22,012 bases of DNA from Saccoglossus kowalevskii. Taxonomy: Eukaryota > Hemichordata > Enteropneusta > Harrimaniidae. Under the pieces are notes generated by a model that saw only the letters and a list, made by a program, of their open reading frames with translations, was not told the origin of the DNA and did no database searches. Every line of letters starts with the position of its first letter. Position 1 is the stretch's first letter. Shown one piece after another: positions 19,111 to 22,012 of the stretch. The translations under genes were made by a program, and so were the position numbers. The stretch is taken from NCBI RefSeq assembly GCF_000003605.2, contig NW_003119440.1, positions 8,734-30,745 on the forward strand, in the 5' to 3' direction.

Positions 19111-19600
19111 TATGCTCTCAGGACGTGGTGGAGATCTCCGTGCACGCATATTGGCGGCCACTAATAGTATGTTCACTAGTCAAAGTGACATCACACATGA
19201 GAATAGTTCATCACGTGCGAGGGAATGCATAATTCTAAATAATCTAATGTGATCACGTATTGACCAATCATGGCACAGACTCTGTACATGGTGTTATAAA
19301 GACCAATAAATTGAGTTTTTTGGGAATTACAATAAGACCAGTCCATCCCAAGTTTTAAAAATATCATGATACAACACATATACCCAAAATAGGTTGGTTG
19401 AATTGACATCATCAATTTAATTATAATCAAGAGTAAATACATATGTCAAATCTGTGTAAATCTGAAGCAAGCAAGTCCATCCATCATAGTATTAAACATA
19501 AAAAGTAGTACATACGTGAACATGTGCCACTTCCTCAAAATAGTTCAGTTGAATAGGTATTGAATTGTTGTATCCATCCTGCTCAATAATTTAATCATGT
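19111..19600. other. Right flank of the retroelement with dispersed-repeat copies
   Basis: No gene. Two further copies of the dispersed family lie at about 19290-19420 (CCAGTCCATCCCAAGTTTTAAA, then GGTTGAATTGACATC) and 19430-19570 (GCAAGTCCATCCATCATAG, then CCTCAAAATAG), about 135 bp apart and in the same orientation as those at 14476-15260. Confidence 0.65.
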
Positions 19601-20040
19601 ATTGCTGATATCAATGCCTCTGTGGTGATATACTGATGTCGATCCATCAGCACTGACATGCTTATGTCGATCCCTCTGTGTTGACAAGTTGATATAAATG
19701 CCTATGTAGTGAATTCTGATGTCAATCCCTACACAGGGAGATGCTGATGTTGAAACTTTAGAAGAGACCTGCTAGTGATGATTCATCAGCAGTGACATGC
19801 TTGAGTCGAACCTGTCCATAGTGCTGGTTTTGATGCTTCTGTAGTAATATGCTGGTGTCCTCGTGGCAGATTGGTGTCGATCGCTCTGTAGTGGCAAACT
19901 GGTGTCGATCCTTCAGTAGTGGCAGGTTGATGTCCTGGAGCGACATGTCACAGTTGATGCCTCTGTAGTCAGATGCCTGTGTCGATCCCTCTGTAGTTAG
20001 ATGTTGGTGTTGATGCTTCTGTAGTGATATGCCAGTGTTG

Positions 20041-20152
20041 ATGCCTCTGTAGTGACAGACAGGTGTCAGTTACTCTGACGTGACATACTGGTGTTGATGC
20101 CTCTGTAGTGACAGACAGGTGTCAGTTACTCTGACGTGACATACTGGTGTTG
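20041..20152. repeat. Exact 56-bp dimer duplication in the 28-bp array
   Basis: The block at 20041-20096 (ATGCCTCTGTAGTGACAGAC..., including ACTCTGACGTGACATACTGG) is repeated without a visible difference at 20097-20152. A related copy starts near 20257 with an 8-bp insertion upstream of it. Perfect identity between neighbours points to recent unequal exchange or slippage. Confidence 0.85.
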
Positions 20153-20381
20153 GTGCCTCTGTAATGACATAATGTTGTCAATACCTCCATAGTGATATGA
20201 TGATGTAGAACCCTTTGTAGTGACAATCTGGCAATGATGCCTCAGTAGTGACGTAGTGACAGATAGGTGTCAGTTACTCTGACGTGACATACTGGTGTTG
20301 ATGCCTCTGTAATGACATAATGTTGTCAATGCCTCTATAGTGATATGCTAATCTACAACTCTCTGTATTGACAAGGTGGTG

Positions 20382-20633
20382 ATGACGCTTCAGTAGTAAT
20401 ATACAAGTGTTGATGCCTCTGTAGTAACAGACTGCTGTCAATCCTTCTGTAGTAACAAACTGGTGATGATGCCTCAGTAGTGATATACAAGTGTTGATGC
20501 CTCTGTAGAAACAGACTGCTGTCGATCCTTCTGTAGTGACAAGCTGGTGATGATGCCTCAGAAGTAATATACAAGTGTTGATGCCTCTGTAGCAACAGAC
20601 TGCTGTCAATCTTTCTGTAGTGGCATGTTGGTG
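20382..20633. repeat. 84-bp higher-order repeat (three copies)
   Basis: The marker ATACAAGTGTTGATGCC occurs at 20401, 20485 and 20569, each 84 bp apart (three 28-bp units). Each is followed by ACAGACTGCTGTC and a CCTTCTGTAG or CTTTCTGTAG variant. Because 84 is divisible by three, the minus strand keeps an exact 28-codon period here. Confidence 0.88.
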
Positions 20634-21105
20634 TTGATGCCTCTATAGTGATGTGTTGGTTTTCATGCCTCTGTAGTGACATAATTTTGTTGATGCCTCT
20701 TTAGTGGCAGACTGGTGTTAATGCATCTTTAGTGATATGTCAGTTTCAACGTCTCTGTAGTGGGATGCCTGTATCAATCCCTCTGTAGCAACAAGCTGGT
20801 GTTGATGCCTCAGTAGTGACATGTCGGCACTGATGACTCTTTAATGACATTCTCGTGTCGATTACTATGTAGTGCCATGTTGGTATTGATCCCTCTGTAG
20901 TGATATACTGGTGTCAGTCACTATGTTATGGCATGCTGGTGTTTATGCCTCTGTAATGAAATGCTGGTGTTGATGTTACTGTTGTGATATACTGGTGTCA
21001 GTCACTACGTTATGACATGCTGGTATTGATACCTCTGTAGTGACATGCTTGTGGCCATCCCTCTGTTATGGAAAACTGGTGTTGACGACACTGTAGTGAC
21101 ATGAT

Positions 21106-22012
21106 GATCCTTCAGCAATGACGTACTGGCGTCACTACCTCTGTAGTAACATGTCGGTGTTGATCTCTCTGTAGTGACATGCTAGTGTCGAAGTCGATGT
21201 CTCTGTAGTGACAGCTGGCGTTGACCCATCTGTAGCGACATACTGGAGTCAATCACTCTATAGTGACTCGCTGGTGTCGATACCCCTGTAATGACATCCT
21301 TGTGGCAATCCCTCTGTAGTGACATGTTGGTGTTGATGCCTCTGTAGTGATTTACTGATGTCTGTCACTATGTTCTGACATGCTGGTGTCGATGCCTCTG
21401 TAGTGAAATGCTGGTGGCCATGCCACTGTACTGATATACTGGTGGCAGTCACTATGTAGTAACATGCTGGTGTCGATGCCTCTGTAGCAACATGATGATA
21501 TTGTTGCCTTTGTAGTGATATACTGGTGTCAGTCACCATGTTGTGACATACTGGTGTCGATGCCTCTGTAGTAATGTGCTGGTTTCGAATGCCTGTATAG
21601 TGACATGCTAGTGTTGATGCCTCTGTAGTGATATGATGACTTGACCAATTTGTAGTGACATACTGGAGTCAATCACTTCATAGTGACCGGTGTTGATGCC
21701 CCAGTAATGACATCCTTGTGGCGATCCCTCTGTAGTGACATGTTGGTGTCGATACCCCAGTAGTGGCATGCTAGTGTTGATGCCTCTGTAGTGATTTACT
21801 GGTGTCAGTCACTATGTTGTGACATGCTGGTGCCGATGCTTCTGTAATGACATGCTGGTGTTGATCCCTCTGTAGTGATATACTGGTGTCATGTACCATG
21901 TTGTGACATGCTGGTGTTGATATCTCTGTAGTGACATGTTTGATCCTCCAGCAATGATGTACTAGTGTCATTACGTCTGTAGTGACATGTCGGTGTCGAT
22001 TTCTCTGTAGTG
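21106..22012. repeat. About 420-bp higher-order repeat in the 28-bp array
   Basis: TACTGGAGTCAATCAC occurs at 21241 and 21661 (420 bp, 15 units). It is followed in both places by ATGACATCCTTGTGGC and GATCCCTCTGTAGTGACATG-type monomers at matching offsets, less a 4-bp deletion in the second copy. A second marker, GATCCTTCAGCAATG / GATCCTCCAGCAATG, occurs at 21106 and 21942, about twice that distance. Confidence 0.75.

Larger units (their letters stand above)
19601..22012. repeat. 28-bp minisatellite array, right-truncated by the window
   Basis: About 85 copies of a 28-bp unit: GTAGTGACATGCTGG followed by TGTTGATGCCTCT. Copies vary mostly in ATGCTGG/ATACTGG and GTTGATGCC/GTCAGTCAC. The array is uninterrupted to base 22012 and so continues outside. 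On the plus strand the unit contains TAG and TGA; on the minus strand the consensus unit has no stop in any frame. Because 28 leaves remainder 1 on division by 3, a minus-strand frame cycles through all three readings every 84 nt. It shows a 28-residue period (SLQRHQHQHVTTEA, then STPACHYRGIDT). The longest such stretches (20274-20609, 20353-20682, 21258-21539, 21771-21971) end at point changes or indels, so a protein is unlikely. Confidence 0.96.

Noticed and set aside
16633-19178. Possible direct terminal repeats of the retroelement (TATGTTCACT at 16633 and 19169)
   Set aside because: Only about 10 bp match exactly, with poor similarity beyond; not enough to call terminal repeats.
20274-21971. 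Minus-strand open frames of 66-111 codons with QRHQHQHVTTEA repeats
   Set aside because: The reverse unit of the 28-bp array has no stops, so long frames are expected. They are broken by point changes and indels, with no start context or non-repeat domain.

Overview
The window looks like AT-rich, gene-poor animal genomic DNA. Evidence is GT-AG splice signals around a protein-like exon, no bacterial-style operons, large minisatellite arrays, simple-sequence tracts, and a decayed DIRS-like tyrosine-recombinase retrotransposon. A marine invertebrate such as a mollusc would fit, but that is inference; nothing in the window fixes the species.

Layout. 1-570: end of a 21-bp minisatellite that continues beyond the left edge. 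571-1750: AT-rich unique DNA with a near-perfect 22-bp inverted repeat at 1401-1463. 1751-2051: compound tetranucleotide microsatellite containing a G-quadruplex-type G-rich block. 2052-5629: AT-rich DNA with no gene seen. 5630-5850 (-): the best host coding exon in the window, with a good acceptor and a good donor. 6680-7850: a locally CpG-richer stretch with two weaker exon candidates, one on each strand; the minus-strand one could be the first coding exon of the gene owning 5630-5850. 7850-10218: AT-rich, no supported gene. 10219-13633: about 53 copies of a 64-bp satellite with higher-order structure. 14476-15260: a ~337-bp tandem duplication of a dispersed repeat family. 15454-15658: a MITE-like inverted repeat. 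16434-19110 (-): a dead DIRS-like retrotransposon with gag-like, reverse transcriptase and tyrosine recombinase parts, a possible small intron, and inverted-repeat arms. 19111-19600: more copies of the dispersed family. 19601-22012: a 28-bp minisatellite running off the right edge.

No intact, complete gene lies in the window. The long open frames in the arrays come from unit length (21, 64 or 28 bp) and strand composition, not from proteins. Inside the retroelement the frames are broken by stops and frameshifts. The most informative parts are the DIRS-like element, with its unusual 3' end, and the nested higher-order organisation of the two large arrays.
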